64,000 nucleotides of DNA, from NCBI GenBank assembly GCA_024640085.1, contig JAHEFR010000003.1:51416-115415 (forward strand), given 5' to 3'. The DNA comes from Gammaproteobacteria bacterium. GTDB lineage: Bacteria; Pseudomonadota; Gammaproteobacteria; Steroidobacterales; XN24. Below, in pieces: positions 8,169 through 18,340 of this stretch (within the stretch, counting starts at the first letter, position 1; the number at the start of each line of letters is the position of its first letter). The notes beneath the pieces were generated by a model. The model was not told the origin of the DNA, made no database searches, and worked only from the letters and a program-made list of their open reading frames with translations. The position numbers and the translations under genes are program-made.

Positions 8169-8353
8169 TTCTGCTCGTCCAGTTCCTCCGGGCCCACTTC
8201 CCGGGCTTCGTCCACGAGCATGATCGGGATACCGTCGCGGACCGGGTAGGCCAGTCGGTCGCCGCGGCAGACCAGTTCCTCAGGATCCTTCCTCAGCTGA
8301 AGAGGACCCTTGCAGACGGGGCACGCCAGGATGTCCAGCAGTTTCTTGTCCAT
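8165..8353 (-). CDS. Trm112/YcaR-family small zinc-ribbon-like protein
   Basis: The product is 62 residues from the ATG at 8353; a longer reading from 8389 would overlap lpxK and adds residues not typical of the family. The core [16 protein letters not shown] holds the CPxC pair, and [20 protein letters not shown] is the diagnostic YcaR/Trm112 signature. Bacterial members lie between lpxK and kdsB in many gammaproteobacteria, as here. Eukaryotic Trm112 activates methyltransferases; the bacterial role is not settled. The start lies 5 bp after the lpxK stop and the stop overlaps the kdsB start. Confidence 0.92.
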   Translation of the reverse strand: MDKKLLDILACPVCKGPLQLRKDPEELVCRGDRLAYPVRDGIPIMLVDEAREVGPEELDEQK

Positions 8354-8358
8354 CGGGT

Positions 8359-9363
8359 TCAACCTCGCCGATGCCCGTCCTCCGGGCACAGACTAATAAT
8401 GTGATCGACGATCGCCTCTCCGCCACGACCCAGCCGGGCATCCACCGGCAGGTACCAGGCATCGAACCGATCACCATCTGCATATTTTACGGCATCCTTC
8501 TCCGTCATCAGCACTGTATCGCCCTCCTCCAGGCCCAGCTCCGCCAGGCGGGGCACGGCGTGATCAGGTATCGGATGCGGTATCACGTCCACGCCGGCTT
8601 CCCGGAGGGACGCGAAAAATTTCCCGGGATTACCGATTGCGGCGACCGCATGACACCGCGCCCCCCGGAAATCGCTCAATGCCCGCGACCGATCACCACC
8701 CACCCGCCGGACAACCGATCCCTCCAGCCGCATTCCAATCTCACCCGGACCCGGAGAGCCCCCGCTGCAGACGCGCCAGTCCGTCGTCCGCAACCTGGCC
8801 ACTGATTCCCGCAGCGGACCCGCTGGCAGCCGTCGACCGTTACCGAATCGCCGTTCCCCGTCGATGACGACGATCTCGAGATCCCTGGCCAGGGCGTAAT
8901 GCTGCAGACCGTCGTCGCAGAGGATCACGTCGACGCCCATATCGATCAGCAGTCGGGCAGCCTCGCCCCGGTTTTCGCACACGACCACGGGCGCGATATC
9001 CCGCCGGGCCATCATCAGAGGCTCATCCCCGATCCGGGCCGGATCATCATCGCCCTCAACCAGGCGTGGCCCACCACCCTGGCGTCCGCCAAATCCCCGG
9101 CTGGCTATGCCCGCTCGGAACCCCCGCTGCCGGATCTGAGCGGCCAGCCATAGGGTGAGGGGGGTCTTTCCAGTGCCTCCCGCGGTAAGGTTTCCGATGA
9201 CGACGACCGGGACATCGAGTCGGACCACACCGAATGCCCCGGCGCGATAAAGCGCTCGCCGCAACGCCGTGACCGCAGTGAACAACCAGGAGAACGGCAG
9301 CATCAGCCAGCCGCCCGCCGCCGAGCCGTACCAGACGCGCTGTAACCAGTCGTGCAGGGGCAC
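8359..9363 (-). CDS. lpxK: Tetraacyldisaccharide 4'-kinase
   Basis: This enzyme phosphorylates the 4' position of the lipid A disaccharide precursor at the inner membrane. A GTG at 9363, 4 bp after the msbA stop and preceded by GAGG, gives 334 residues, the normal length. An upstream in-frame reading into msbA is not plausible. A membrane-anchoring hydrophobic segment (about 18-35) precedes the P-loop GGTGKT (62-67). The segment [19 protein letters not shown] is the catalytic Asp-containing DDG(L/M)QH motif. It follows msbA, so the lipid A kinase and the lipid A flippase are made together. Confidence 0.96.
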   Translation of the reverse strand: MPLHDWLQRVWYGSAAGGWLMLPFSWLFTAVTALRRALYRAGAFGVVRLDVPVVVIGNLTAGGTGKTPLTLWLAAQIRQRGFRAGIASRGFGGRQGGGPRLVEGDDDPARIGDEPLMMARRDIAPVVVCENRGEAARLLIDMGVDVILCDDGLQHYALARDLEIVVIDGERRFGNGRRLPAGPLRESVARLRTTDWRVCSGGSPGPGEIGMRLEGSVVRRVGGDRSRALSDFRGARCHAVAAIGNPGKFFASLREAGVDVIPHPIPDHAVPRLAELGLEEGDTVLMTEKDAVKYADGDRFDAWYLPVDARLGRGGEAIVDHIISLCPEDGHRRG

Positions 9364-9367
9364 GGCC

Positions 9368-11101
9368 TCAGGCCGCCTGGAACTGCATCCGATGAAGCGC
9401 CGCGTACTGACCTCCCAGGGCGAGCAATTCCCTGTGAGTACCACGCTCCAAGATGCGTCCGTGATCCATGACCACGATCCAGTCGGCATTCTCGATAGTC
9501 GACAGTCGGTGGGCGATCACCAGGGTGGTCCGGTCCTCCATCAGAGTTTCCATCGCGGCCTGGATATGGCGTTCCGCCTCGCTGTCCAGCGCGGAGGTGG
9601 CCTCGTCCAGGATCAGGATGGGCGCATCCTTGAGCAGGGCCCGGGCGATGGCGATCCGTTGACGCTGCCCACCGGACAACAGCACGCCGCGATCGCCGAC
9701 CATGGTGCCGAGGCCGTCGGGAAGAGCGGCGGCAAACTCCATCACCCTGGCCCTCTCGGCGACCTGCTCCACCAGGCGGTCAGGCGCCTCGTTCATGGCG
9801 CCGTATGCGATGTTGTTGTGTATCGAGGCGTTGAACAGCTTTACCTCCTGGGAGACCAGGCTGATCTGACGGCGAAGATCCGACATCCGGTACTCGCGGA
9901 GATCGTGCCCGTCCAGGAGGATGCTCCCTGATGTCGGGTCATAGAACCGGGGTAACAGGTTGACCAGCGTGGTCTTGCCCCCGCCGGAGCGCCCGACGAT
10001 GGCCAGCCGTTGACCGGCCGGTATGTCCAGATCGATATCCTCGAGCACCGGCCCCTTCTCTGCCGAGTAGACGAAGGACACCCGGCGATAGGAAACGTGG
10101 CCCGCGCTCCGTCCGATATCCCGATCACCGCCACCGTCCTCCGAGGGCTGGTCGAGCAACGAGAAGATGCTGTGTCCGGCGGCGATACCCTGCTGTATGG
10201 GCGCGTTGATGTTCGTGAGCCGCTTCAGGGGCGTCATCAAGAGCAGCATGGCACTCAGGAACGAGCCAAAATCGCCTACCGTCACCGACTGCGCAGACGA
10301 CTCCAGAGTTGCGACATAGATGACCGCCGCCAGGCCGGAAGCCGCGATAAGCTGGATGACCGGCGTGCTCCCGCCCTTGGTGGCCACCAGCTTCATGTGC
10401 AGACGCCGGTTCCGCTCGTTGACTTCCTCGAACCCCCGGGACTCCCGTTCCTCCCCCTGGAACACCTTGACGACCTTGTGGCCCTCGAGCACCTGCTCGG
10501 CCACCCGCGTCACATCGCCCATGGACCTCTGGATCCGCGCGCTGTAGCGTCGGAAATGACGGCTCACGAATCGGATCATGGCGGCGATCAGGGGGCCCAC
10601 GATCAGGATGAATAGGGAGAGCCGGAGATTGACCCAGAACATGTAGCCGATCAGGCCGAGGATGGTTAGAGCGTCACGCACCAGGATGGTGATGACGGCT
10701 GAAGTGCACTGAGCGACCTGTTCGATATCGTAGGTCAGCTTGGATAAGAGGACGCCGGAGGAATTGCGGTCGAAATAACGTGTCGGTAGCGACAGGAACT
10801 GGTTGAACACCTGGCGGCGGAGTGTCTTGATCACGCGCCGGCCGACGGAGGCCATGCAATAGTCGGACAGGAAGCTCGCCAGCCCACGGATGACGAAGAT
10901 GGCCAGGATGGCCAGGGGCATGATGCGGATGTAGTGGGGATCCCGCTGGACGAAGCTCTGGTCCAGAAGGGGCTTGATGAGGGCGGCGAAGCCGGTCTCC
11001 GTGGCCGCGTAAACGACCATGCCCACCAGCGCCAGGGAAAACATGCGCCAGTGTTCCATCGAATAGCGCAGCAGGCGTGAGTAGACGCCTGATCCGCTCA
11101 A
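9368..11101 (-). CDS. msbA: Lipid A ABC exporter, fused permease and ATPase
   Basis: This protein flips lipid A-core from the inner to the outer leaflet of the inner membrane using ATP. It is 577 residues with six predicted membrane helices in the first 310. The nucleotide-binding domain has Walker A GRSGGGKTT (near residue 370), signature LSGGQRQRIAIARA, Walker B ILILDEATSALD and the H-loop IAHRLST. Translation begins at a TTG that overlaps the exbD stop (TTGA). The position between exbD and lpxK is common in gammaproteobacteria. Confidence 0.96.
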   Translation of the reverse strand: MSGSGVYSRLLRYSMEHWRMFSLALVGMVVYAATETGFAALIKPLLDQSFVQRDPHYIRIMPLAILAIFVIRGLASFLSDYCMASVGRRVIKTLRRQVFNQFLSLPTRYFDRNSSGVLLSKLTYDIEQVAQCTSAVITILVRDALTILGLIGYMFWVNLRLSLFILIVGPLIAAMIRFVSRHFRRYSARIQRSMGDVTRVAEQVLEGHKVVKVFQGEERESRGFEEVNERNRRLHMKLVATKGGSTPVIQLIAASGLAAVIYVATLESSAQSVTVGDFGSFLSAMLLLMTPLKRLTNINAPIQQGIAAGHSIFSLLDQPSEDGGGDRDIGRSAGHVSYRRVSFVYSAEKGPVLEDIDLDIPAGQRLAIVGRSGGGKTTLVNLLPRFYDPTSGSILLDGHDLREYRMSDLRRQISLVSQEVKLFNASIHNNIAYGAMNEAPDRLVEQVAERARVMEFAAALPDGLGTMVGDRGVLLSGGQRQRIAIARALLKDAPILILDEATSALDSEAERHIQAAMETLMEDRTTLVIAHRLSTIENADWIVVMDHGRILERGTHRELLALGGQYAALHRMQFQAA

Positions 11102-11526
11102 GGTTCCTCTCCCGACCCCTGCTCCATGGTGGCGATGTTGATACGCATGAATCCCAGGCGCCCCGCCACGTCCATGGCGGTGACTACGGCCTGGTGGCTG
11201 CTGCGGGCATCGGCCCGGATGACGATGGTCTGGTCACGCCTCTCGTCTGCCTCCTCCGCCAGGGCCCGGCGAAGCGTAACCGGCCTGCGGTTGATGGTCT
11301 GCCTGCCGTTGACGAGATAATCGCCATCGGCCGTGATGGTGATCTCCAGGGCATCGTCTACGCTGGCCGGGGGTGCGGTTTCGGCTTCCGGGAGCTTGAG
11401 ACGGATCTCCGTCTCCCGGACGAAGCTAGTCGTCACCATGAAGAAGATTAGCAACAGGAGTACGACGTCGATCAGCGAGGTCAGATTGACCTCCGGCTGT
11501 TCCCTTGGCTGGCTACGCAGGTTCAC
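11098..11526 (-). CDS. exbD: ExbD/TolR-family biopolymer transport protein
   Basis: A 142-residue protein with one N-terminal transmembrane helix that starts with the conserved proton-path aspartate (NLTSLIDVVLLLLIFFMVTT), followed by a periplasmic ExbD/TolR domain. It works with ExbB and a TonB-like protein to transmit the proton motive force to the outer membrane. GTG start, 4-nt overlap with exbB. No tonB is adjacent. Its setting between comEC/exbB and msbA/lpxK is the usual one for this paralogue, whose specific partner is not known. Confidence 0.9.
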   Translation of the reverse strand: MNLRSQPREQPEVNLTSLIDVVLLLLIFFMVTTSFVRETEIRLKLPEAETAPPASVDDALEITITADGDYLVNGRQTINRRPVTLRRALAEEADERRDQTIVIRADARSSHQAVVTAMDVAGRLGFMRINIATMEQGSGEEP

Positions 11527-12146
11527 GGGTCCCTCGCGGACGGCAGCTCACGGTGCATGGCGTCCACCAGCTTGGTCGCTTCTTTCTCCATCTGTACCAC
11601 GAGACTGTCGACGCGGCCTCGCAGGTAGCGGTACCCGATCAGTGCAGGGATGGCGATGGACAGGCCGGCCGCCGTGGTGATCAGTGCTTCCGAAATCCCC
11701 GCGGCGAGTACCCCCGGGTTGCCCACGCCGTGGGTCGTGATCGCCGTAAAGACCTTGACCATGCCGATCACGGTGCCGAGCAGACCCAGCAACGGCGTAA
11801 TGGCGGCGATGGTGCCGAGGGAATTGAGATACCGCTCAAGCTCGTGGACCACGTGTCGGCCGGTGTCCTCGATCGCTTCCTTCATGATCTCGCGGCTCCG
11901 GTCGCGATTCTGAAGCCCTGCAGCGAGAATGATTCCCAGCGGGGAACTCTCGGCCAACGCCCGCAGATGACCTTCGTCAAGCTGCCGGCTGTGGGCCCAG
12001 GACCAGACTCGCGCCGTCAGATCCTCCGGGAGGACGCGCTTGCGACGCAGGGTCCAGAGTCTCTCGATGATGATGGCCACGGCCACGACAGAGCACAGGA
12101 TCAGCGGCACCATGAGCAAGCCGCCTGATTTGACGATTTCGAACAT
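11523..12146 (-). CDS. exbB: MotA/TolQ/ExbB-family proton channel protein
   Basis: The ATG at 12146 gives 207 residues, the usual length. A reading from 12218 would add 24 non-conserved residues. The first membrane helix (LLMVPLILCSVVAVAIIIERLW) is followed by a cytoplasmic loop. Two more helices lie in the conserved TolQ/ExbB block (TPLLGLLGTVIGMVKVFTAI and GISEALITTAAGLSIAIPAL). It forms the inner-membrane motor with the adjacent ExbD. It lies 88 bp after the comEC stop. Confidence 0.92.
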   Translation of the reverse strand: MFEIVKSGGLLMVPLILCSVVAVAIIIERLWTLRRKRVLPEDLTARVWSWAHSRQLDEGHLRALAESSPLGIILAAGLQNRDRSREIMKEAIEDTGRHVVHELERYLNSLGTIAAITPLLGLLGTVIGMVKVFTAITTHGVGNPGVLAAGISEALITTAAGLSIAIPALIGYRYLRGRVDSLVVQMEKEATKLVDAMHRELPSARDP

Positions 12147-12234
12147 CGCTTCCCGTCTCGCCCCCGCGGTGACCTGCGCCCTGCGCAGTTGCGGCGAATG
12201 ATACTTTGATTCCGCCATGCTCGAAAATCCGCTC

Positions 12235-14526
12235 TCAGCCCGGGCCCCCGCCGGAGCAGTCCCGCCATCGCCAGAACCGCCGCGAGGTGCACCGGTAGGT
12301 CTGCACTACGGGCCCGTCGATGGTCGGGCCAAAGCGGAACCGGACGGCGCCGCTTTCGCCGGTAGTCACCGCCCTTGCCCCGCGGTGTCGCCACCGTCGC
12401 TCGACCTCGGGACGGGGGAATCCCCAGCGATTCCGGTAGCCAGCGGCGTACACGACCCACCGTGCCCCGGTGGCGTGGACGAAGGCGGGGACGGATGAAC
12501 TGGCGCTGCCATGATGGGCGGCAACCACCACATCCGCAGAAAGTCCCGCCCCGGCCGCCAACAGGTCACGCTCAGTTGCGGCCTCGATGTCGCCGGGTAA
12601 GAGCGCCGACCCGTGCGGGGAGGAGATCCGGAGCACGCAGGACGAGTCGTTTCCGGTCACGGGCGTGCCTGGCGCAGGGTGCAGGAATTCGAAGCGGACA
12701 CCGTCCCACTCCCAACCGTCTCCAGCCTCACACATCCGGACGCCCCGGGGCGCGATCTCGAGCAACTCTCCGATAAGGATCGGACCGGCTACCCGATCGT
12801 AGATGGCCTGCGCCCCTCCCATGTGATCGTTGTCGCCGTGACTGAGCACAAGGGCGTCCAAGTGCCGGATCCCTTGCCCCCGGAGAAAGGGCCGCACGAT
12901 CAGACTGCCGGCGTCTCCCCCGGGCCAGGACGGGCCTGCGTCGTAGACCAGGGCGTGCCGGTGGGTCTGGATGATGACCGACAGCCCCTGACCGACATCC
13001 AGTACCGTCATATCGAAGGCGCCAGGTGGTGGTGAAGAGCCCTGCCACAACAGCAGGGGAGCCAGGAGTGCCGGGGCAGCACGGCGACCTGGCCACGCCG
13101 CCGGCGCAAGCAGCAACGCGGATCCGGCAAGGCCGCAGGCCAGCGCCCCGTACCCGGCGGCCGCTGGCTCAATCGCCACCGGTCCGCGAGCTGCCGCCAG
13201 GTGGATGAGGTCCAGCAACTGATCAAGCCCGACCCCCGCCAGCCACATCGGGGGCCCGGCCAGGGCCGGCTCGACCAGCCCGGGCATCGCGCCGACGAAT
13301 CCGGCGGGGAGCACGACCAACGCCACCAGCGGCACCGCCACCAGATTCACTATCGGGCCTGCCGTCGCGATGAACCCGAACAACACGAGAGACGGCACGA
13401 TCATGCCGAGGGAGATCGATGCCTGGGCCTCGAAAAGTCCCTGCAACTTCCCGGGCACCGCAAGACGGCCCATGAATCTGCCGGTCAGGATGGCCACCGC
13501 CCCGAAAGACAACCAGAAACCACCGTCCAGGGCAGCGAGGGGATCGGTCAGCAGCACGAGCCACCCTGCGAGAGCCAGGCCTCGCGACAAAGGAGAGGTC
13601 CGCCGCGCCAGGCCGGCTAGGCATACCAGCAGCACCATGGCGAGAGCGCGGCGCGTCGCCACGGACGGGCCGACAAGCGCAGCGTAGGCGATCGCCGCTA
13701 TCGCTGCGCCGACCCATCCCGCCCGGACTGCCGCGACGCCGAGGATCGGGCAAAAGATCCTCCCCACCAGGCGACCAGCTACCCCGCCCGTCCCGGCGGC
13801 GATACCCACATGGAGTCCGGAAATCGCCAGGAGGTGCGCGGTCCCCGTCTCCAGGAGCCCGGCCCGCGTGTCCGCGGACAGGCCGGTCCGGTTGCCGGTT
13901 AGCAGCGCCTTCAGCAGGCGGCCGGATTCGGTATCGCCGAGATGGGTCTCGATGGCCGTTGCAATCCGCTTGCGGACGTGGCTCGTGACCCCGCCTGCTT
14001 CGTTCAGCCTCGCATTCCGGCTGCTCGGGCGGACGTAGCCTGTCGCTCCGATGCGACGGGACAGGAGCCACCGTTCGTAGTCGAAGCCGTGAGGATTCGC
14101 CGTTCCCCGTGGATCTCGCAGCCTGACCGTGAGGCGCCAGCGTTCTCCGGCCGCGGGAGGCTGGGGCGGATCGTACCAGGCCAGCCTGATACGTCCGGGT
14201 GCCTGCCGCGCCCGCCCGACGTCGTCGGGCAGAAACAGGAAAGACTGCCGGCCCTGCCTGTCCGACAACACGGTCTCCACTTCTCCCTCCAGTAGCCAGT
14301 CCCGGCCTGTCTGTTGCGGCGGCAGGCGTTCGTCCAGGGAGGCGCTGGCATCAAGCATGGCCATGCCGAGACCGAGCCACCAGAATCGGCAGGGGCGCAG
14401 GCGCGGGCAGCATGAGACGGCCACAGCCAGAGCCAATGCCGCTACCCCGAAACGGGCATCCGGCATGACGGGAAGGGCCAGTGCGGATACGATACCTGCC
14501 AGCAAGCACAAGACGCCGACCAGCAT
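12235..14526 (-). CDS. comEC: ComEC/Rec2-family DNA uptake channel protein
   Basis: 763 residues. An N-terminal soluble part is followed by the Competence domain with multiple membrane helices (about 200-480), including the signature HLLAISGLHVGI. The C-terminal metallo-beta-lactamase domain carries VLDVGQGLSVIIQ and the metal-binding LSHGDNDHMGG. ComEC carries single-stranded DNA across the inner membrane during natural transformation and probably degrades the other strand. Other competence genes are not in the window. The comEC-exbB-exbD linkage is common in gammaproteobacteria. Confidence 0.94.
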   Translation of the reverse strand: MLVGVLCLLAGIVSALALPVMPDARFGVAALALAVAVSCCPRLRPCRFWWLGLGMAMLDASASLDERLPPQQTGRDWLLEGEVETVLSDRQGRQSFLFLPDDVGRARQAPGRIRLAWYDPPQPPAAGERWRLTVRLRDPRGTANPHGFDYERWLLSRRIGATGYVRPSSRNARLNEAGGVTSHVRKRIATAIETHLGDTESGRLLKALLTGNRTGLSADTRAGLLETGTAHLLAISGLHVGIAAGTGGVAGRLVGRIFCPILGVAAVRAGWVGAAIAAIAYAALVGPSVATRRALAMVLLVCLAGLARRTSPLSRGLALAGWLVLLTDPLAALDGGFWLSFGAVAILTGRFMGRLAVPGKLQGLFEAQASISLGMIVPSLVLFGFIATAGPIVNLVAVPLVALVVLPAGFVGAMPGLVEPALAGPPMWLAGVGLDQLLDLIHLAAARGPVAIEPAAAGYGALACGLAGSALLLAPAAWPGRRAAPALLAPLLLWQGSSPPPGAFDMTVLDVGQGLSVIIQTHRHALVYDAGPSWPGGDAGSLIVRPFLRGQGIRHLDALVLSHGDNDHMGGAQAIYDRVAGPILIGELLEIAPRGVRMCEAGDGWEWDGVRFEFLHPAPGTPVTGNDSSCVLRISSPHGSALLPGDIEAATERDLLAAGAGLSADVVVAAHHGSASSSVPAFVHATGARWVVYAAGYRNRWGFPRPEVERRWRHRGARAVTTGESGAVRFRFGPTIDGPVVQTYRCTSRRFWRWRDCSGGGPG

Positions 14527-14589
14527 CAGCGCCTCGGTTGGCTCAGGCCATCTTCCGAATTCGACGACAGCGGCGGAAACCTAGCCGAT

Positions 14590-15108
14590 ATGCCCAGGAA
14601 ATTCCTCCGCCGGATCCTTCCCAGCCAGGCAACCATACGGAAGCAGTGGTTCCTCCGGCCGTTCAACGCCCTGCTCCACGATCCCGCCCTGTGGGCCACT
14701 CATCGTAGGAACGTGCTCCGGGCCATGGCACTCGGGATATTCATCTGTTTCATCCCGTTTCCGATTCACACGGCCCTTGCCGCCGTCACCGCCCTCTATT
14801 TTCGAGTCAACGTGCCGGTGGCCATCCTCGCGTCCTGGATTTCGAATCCCCTGACCTTCGGGCCCATGTACTACGGCGCCTACCGCCTCGGCGTCTTCCT
14901 GTTGGGCGCATCCGCCGACGCGGGCCCGGCGCAGTTCTCGGGCGGCGAGCTGGACAGCCCGCTGCACGACATCTGGCAACCGCTGCTGCTGGGATGCCTG
15001 GTGTTGGGTTTCGGGATAGCGATGATCGCGTATTGGGTACTGAACCGGTTGTGGGTATGGCAGGTCCGCAAGCGGATACGGAGCCGTCAGACCCCACCCG
15101 AGGCCTGA
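14590..15108 (+). CDS. DUF2062 membrane protein
   Basis: 172 residues, divergent from comEC. Basic N-terminus, then membrane helices at about residues 48-75, 80-105 and 130-155. The segment RAMALGIFICFIPFPIHT followed by ISNPLTFGPMYYGAYRLG is the recognisable core of the DUF2062 family. Members are small inner-membrane proteins of unknown function, commonly found beside comEC or lolCDE in gammaproteobacteria. It ends 2 bp before the convergent lolD stop. Confidence 0.9.
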   Translation: MPRKFLRRILPSQATIRKQWFLRPFNALLHDPALWATHRRNVLRAMALGIFICFIPFPIHTALAAVTALYFRVNVPVAILASWISNPLTFGPMYYGAYRLGVFLLGASADAGPAQFSGGELDSPLHDIWQPLLLGCLVLGFGIAMIAYWVLNRLWVWQVRKRIRSRQTPPEA

Positions 15109-15110
15109 TA

Positions 15111-15824
15111 TCAGACCTGTTCGTCTCCGGCCGCAAGCCGTCCGTCGAGCAGGGTCAGGACGCGGCCCACGCGCCCGGCGATGACCTCGTCATGGGTCAC
15201 CACAACCAGGCTGGTGCCGAGTTGCCGGTTGAGATCCAGCATGAGGTCGAAGACCTGAGCGCCGATTCGCCTGTCGAGATTGCCGGTGGGTTCGTCCGCC
15301 AGCACGAGTGCCGGCTGCGTGATCAGCGCCCTTGCGACTGCGGCCCGCTGACGCTCTCCGCCCGACAGCTGTGCCGGCCGATGTCCCAGCCGCTCGCCCA
15401 GGCCGACGCGTTCGAGCAACTCTTCGGCCTCGCGCGCGGCTTCGGCCACCGGCATCCTACGTACGAGGAGAGGCATAGCCACGTTCTCCAGGGCCGAAAA
15501 TTCCGGCAGAAGATGATGGAACTGGTAGACGAAACCGATGGCGCGATTCCGCAGCCGGCCCCTTTCGCCCTCGCGCATCGCCGCCAAATCGTGGCCCAGT
15601 ATCCGCACCGAGCCCGAGGTAGCCGAATCGAGACCACCGAGGAGCTGCAGCAAGGTGGTCTTGCCCGATCCGGAAGCACCAACGATGGCGATACTCTCGC
15701 CCCTGGAAACCGACAGATCGACACCCCGAAGTACATCGAGCCGCTGACCGCCTTCCTCGAAGGACTTTGTCAGCATCTTGCATTCCAGCACCGGTTGCTC
15801 CGAAGGAACGGTGGCGTCACTCAT
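15111..15824 (-). CDS. lolD: Lipoprotein-releasing ABC transporter ATPase
   Basis: 237-residue ABC ATPase. Walker [13 protein letters not shown]-loop [20 protein letters not shown], signature [14 protein letters not shown] and Walker [13 protein letters not shown] match LolD; the [15 protein letters not shown] segment is characteristic. It powers extraction of outer-membrane lipoproteins from the inner membrane for transfer to LolA. The start overlaps the end of the upstream LolC/E gene by 8 nt. It should serve the TPR lipoproteins and NlpD encoded in this window, among others. Confidence 0.95.
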   Translation of the reverse strand: MSDATVPSEQPVLECKMLTKSFEEGGQRLDVLRGVDLSVSRGESIAIVGASGSGKTTLLQLLGGLDSATSGSVRILGHDLAAMREGERGRLRNRAIGFVYQFHHLLPEFSALENVAMPLLVRRMPVAEAAREAEELLERVGLGERLGHRPAQLSGGERQRAAVARALITQPALVLADEPTGNLDRRIGAQVFDLMLDLNRQLGTSLVVVTHDEVIAGRVGRVLTLLDGRLAAGDEQV

Positions 15825-17097
15825 ATCTCAGCGCCTCAGCCGGCTCGGTGCGTGCGCCGCGCCAGGCCGGATAGATCGTGGAAAGCATGCAAAGAACCAA
15901 AGCTGTGCCGCAGACGATGACGATGTCCGAGATTCTCAGCTCTGCGGGCAGATCCGAGATGAAGTAAACATCCGGCGCCAGGAAACGGGTCTGCAGCAGA
16001 CTCTCCAGCCAGTGGACGAGGATCTCCGTATTGAACGCGATCAATACGCCCAGGCCCAGCCCCGCCAGGATTCCGAGCATCCCGATCAGGCTCCCCTGGA
16101 TCGTGAACACGGTCATGATGCTCCCCGGGCTGGTACCGAAGGTGCGCAGGATGGCGATGTCCGACCGCTTGTCCTTCACAACCATGATCAGTGTGGACAC
16201 GATGTTGAACGCGGCGACCGCGATCACCAGCAAAAGGACAGTGAACAACATCCGCTTGCTCATTGCGATGGATCGGAAGAAATTCCGGTGCTGGCGCGTC
16301 CAGTCGGTGACGTAATAGTCGCCACCGAGGGATCGGGCGACCTCACGGACCACCTCGGGTGCCAGGAAGAGATCATCCAGCTTGAGACGCAGTCCCGATG
16401 CCTCGTCACCGAGACGATACAACCTGGCGGCATCTTCCATGTGAATAAAGGCCGTGCCGCGGTCGTATTCGTACATGCCCGCCTCGAAAATTCCGACGAC
16501 TTCGAAACGGCGCATTCTGGGCATGATCCCGACCGGCGTAATGGTGCCCTGGTTGACCGCGAGGATAACGCGGTCGCCCATCGTTACCCCCAGTTCCCGA
16601 GCCAGCGCGGATCCCATGACGATGCCGTAGCGGCCCGGCGTCAGGCCTGTCAATTGCCCCGCAATCATCTTCTCCCCGATCCCGGAAACGGCAAGTTCCT
16701 CGTCGGGGAGGACACCCCGGATGGCCACGCCACTCACACGCTCGCCACTGACCAGCATGCCCTCCCCCTCGACGAATGGCGCCACCGCCAGAACATGCGG
16801 GTGAACCAGGGCCTTTGCCCCGGCGGCGCGCCAGTCGGCAAGCCCACCCTGATAACCGCTGATGGCTGCGTGGGAGGTCATGCTGAGGATCCTCGACCTC
16901 AGTTCTGTCTCGAACCCGTTGACTACGGACAGGACGACGATCAGCACGGCAACGCCAATAGCGATTCCGAGCATGGAGATCAAGGAGATGAAGGAGATAA
17001 ATCGGTTTCCGCTGCGGCTCCATATGTACCGGGATCCCAGCAACGTCTCCAGCCGGCCCGGACCGCGGATCGCACGCCCGGCCCGTTCAGTGGTCAT
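15817..17097 (-). CDS. Lipoprotein-releasing system permease, LolC/LolE family (second copy)
   Basis: From the ATG at 17097 (overlapping the previous stop by 11 nt) the product is 426 residues. It has the LolC/E architecture: one N-terminal membrane helix ([20 protein letters not shown]), the conserved VNGFETELR motif, a large periplasmic domain (about 75-300), and three C-terminal helices. It ends in a [15 protein letters not shown] signature. It is co-transcribed with another LolC/E gene upstream and LolD downstream. Which paralogue plays LolC and which LolE cannot be decided here. Confidence 0.92.
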   Translation of the reverse strand: MTTERAGRAIRGPGRLETLLGSRYIWSRSGNRFISFISLISMLGIAIGVAVLIVVLSVVNGFETELRSRILSMTSHAAISGYQGGLADWRAAGAKALVHPHVLAVAPFVEGEGMLVSGERVSGVAIRGVLPDEELAVSGIGEKMIAGQLTGLTPGRYGIVMGSALARELGVTMGDRVILAVNQGTITPVGIMPRMRRFEVVGIFEAGMYEYDRGTAFIHMEDAARLYRLGDEASGLRLKLDDLFLAPEVVREVARSLGGDYYVTDWTRQHRNFFRSIAMSKRMLFTVLLLVIAVAAFNIVSTLIMVVKDKRSDIAILRTFGTSPGSIMTVFTIQGSLIGMLGILAGLGLGVLIAFNTEILVHWLESLLQTRFLAPDVYFISDLPAELRISDIVIVCGTALVLCMLSTIYPAWRGARTEPAEALRYE

Positions 17098-18331
17098 AGC
17101 GCAAGGCCTCCGCGGGCTCGGTACGGGAAGCGCGGAAAGCGGGATATAGCGTGGAACCGGCGCAAAGGAGGAAAGCCAGCACCAGAATCCGGACCACGTC
17201 CGGCGCGCGGACATCCGATGGCAGACGCGTGATGTAGTACAGGTCGGCGGGCATGATTTCCATGCCCATCAGACGCTCGAGACCACCGGCGATGACTTCG
17301 ACGTTGAGAGCGACGGGGATGCCGAGGGCAGCCCCCAGGATCGTGCCCACGAGGCCGATCACGACGCCCTGGACCAGGAATGCCCGCATGACTCCGCCGG
17401 CGGAGAGGCCCATGGTCCGCAGGATCGCGATCTCGCTGCGCTTGTCAGTGACCACCATCACAAGTGTGGCGACGATATTGAAAGCCGCCACGGCAACCAC
17501 CAAAGACAGGATGATGGTCATCATCGTCTTCTCGATCCGCACGGCGCGGAAGTAACTGGCGTTCTCCTCGGTCCAGTCTCGGGCCACGAAGCCGGGTCCC
17601 AGGGCGGAGGCCACCTGCCGAGAAACAGCCGGTGCCGAGAACAGATTATCCAGCCTGAGTCGAACGCCGTTGACAGCGTCGCCGAGGCCGAGGATTTCAG
17701 CCGCGTCTCTGAGATCGATCAAGGCCAGGACGCCATCCTGCTCCTGCATGCCGACCTCGAACACGCCGGTCACTGTGAAGCGTCTCAACCGGGGGATCAG
17801 TCCGGCGCCCTGGACCTTGGGCACCATCAGCGTGACCGAATCCCCCGGGGCGACGCCGAGCTGGGCGGCCAGCAATCGGCCGAGGATAATGCCGTGACCG
17901 TGCTCATGCAGGGACTCCAGATCGCCGACGAGCATGTTGTCGTCCACCCTGGATACGCCAGATTCCGCGGCCGGGTCGACCCCACGCACCAGGACCGCCT
18001 TCAGGCTCGCGCCGTTGCCCAGCATCCCCTGGATCTCGACGTAAGGTGCCGCCCCCGCCACGCCGGGCTGCCCGCGGGCGGAACCGACGGCCTGCTGCCA
18101 CTGCTCCAGGCGTCCATCGGGCCCGGAGACAGTCGCATGGGAGGTCATCGCCAGAAGCCGATGACGGAGCTCGTTCTCGAACCCGTTCATGACGGAGATC
18201 ACGACGATGAGTGCCGCGACACCCACCGCCACCCCGAGCAGTGACATCAGGGAGATGAACGATACGGCTCGGCTGAGTCGCCGGGCCCGCAGATAGCGGA
18301 GCCCGACAAAAATTTCCAGGGGCCGGAACAT
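17087..18331 (-). CDS. Lipoprotein-releasing system permease, LolC/LolE family (first copy)
   Basis: 414 residues. N-terminal helix VSFISLMSLLGVAVGVAALI, then VMNGFENELRHRLLAMTSHA, a periplasmic domain, three C-terminal helices (about 270-400) and the closing [15 protein letters not shown]. It shares much of its sequence with the following gene and both belong to the LolC/E family. It is the first gene of the lol transcription unit and starts 9 bp after sfsA. In E. coli lolD lies between lolC and lolE; here the two permease genes are side by side. Confidence 0.92.
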   Translation of the reverse strand: MFRPLEIFVGLRYLRARRLSRAVSFISLMSLLGVAVGVAALIVVISVMNGFENELRHRLLAMTSHATVSGPDGRLEQWQQAVGSARGQPGVAGAAPYVEIQGMLGNGASLKAVLVRGVDPAAESGVSRVDDNMLVGDLESLHEHGHGIILGRLLAAQLGVAPGDSVTLMVPKVQGAGLIPRLRRFTVTGVFEVGMQEQDGVLALIDLRDAAEILGLGDAVNGVRLRLDNLFSAPAVSRQVASALGPGFVARDWTEENASYFRAVRIEKTMMTIILSLVVAVAAFNIVATLVMVVTDKRSEIAILRTMGLSAGGVMRAFLVQGVVIGLVGTILGAALGIPVALNVEVIAGGLERLMGMEIMPADLYYITRLPSDVRAPDVVRILVLAFLLCAGSTLYPAFRASRTEPAEALRYDH

Positions 18332-18340
18332 GGCGGGAGA

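Noticed and set aside
15778..17232. Long rightward open frame opposite the LolC/E and lolD genes
   Set aside because: It crosses the boundary between two well-supported genes on the other strand and has a His/Asp/Gln-rich, non-protein-like composition.
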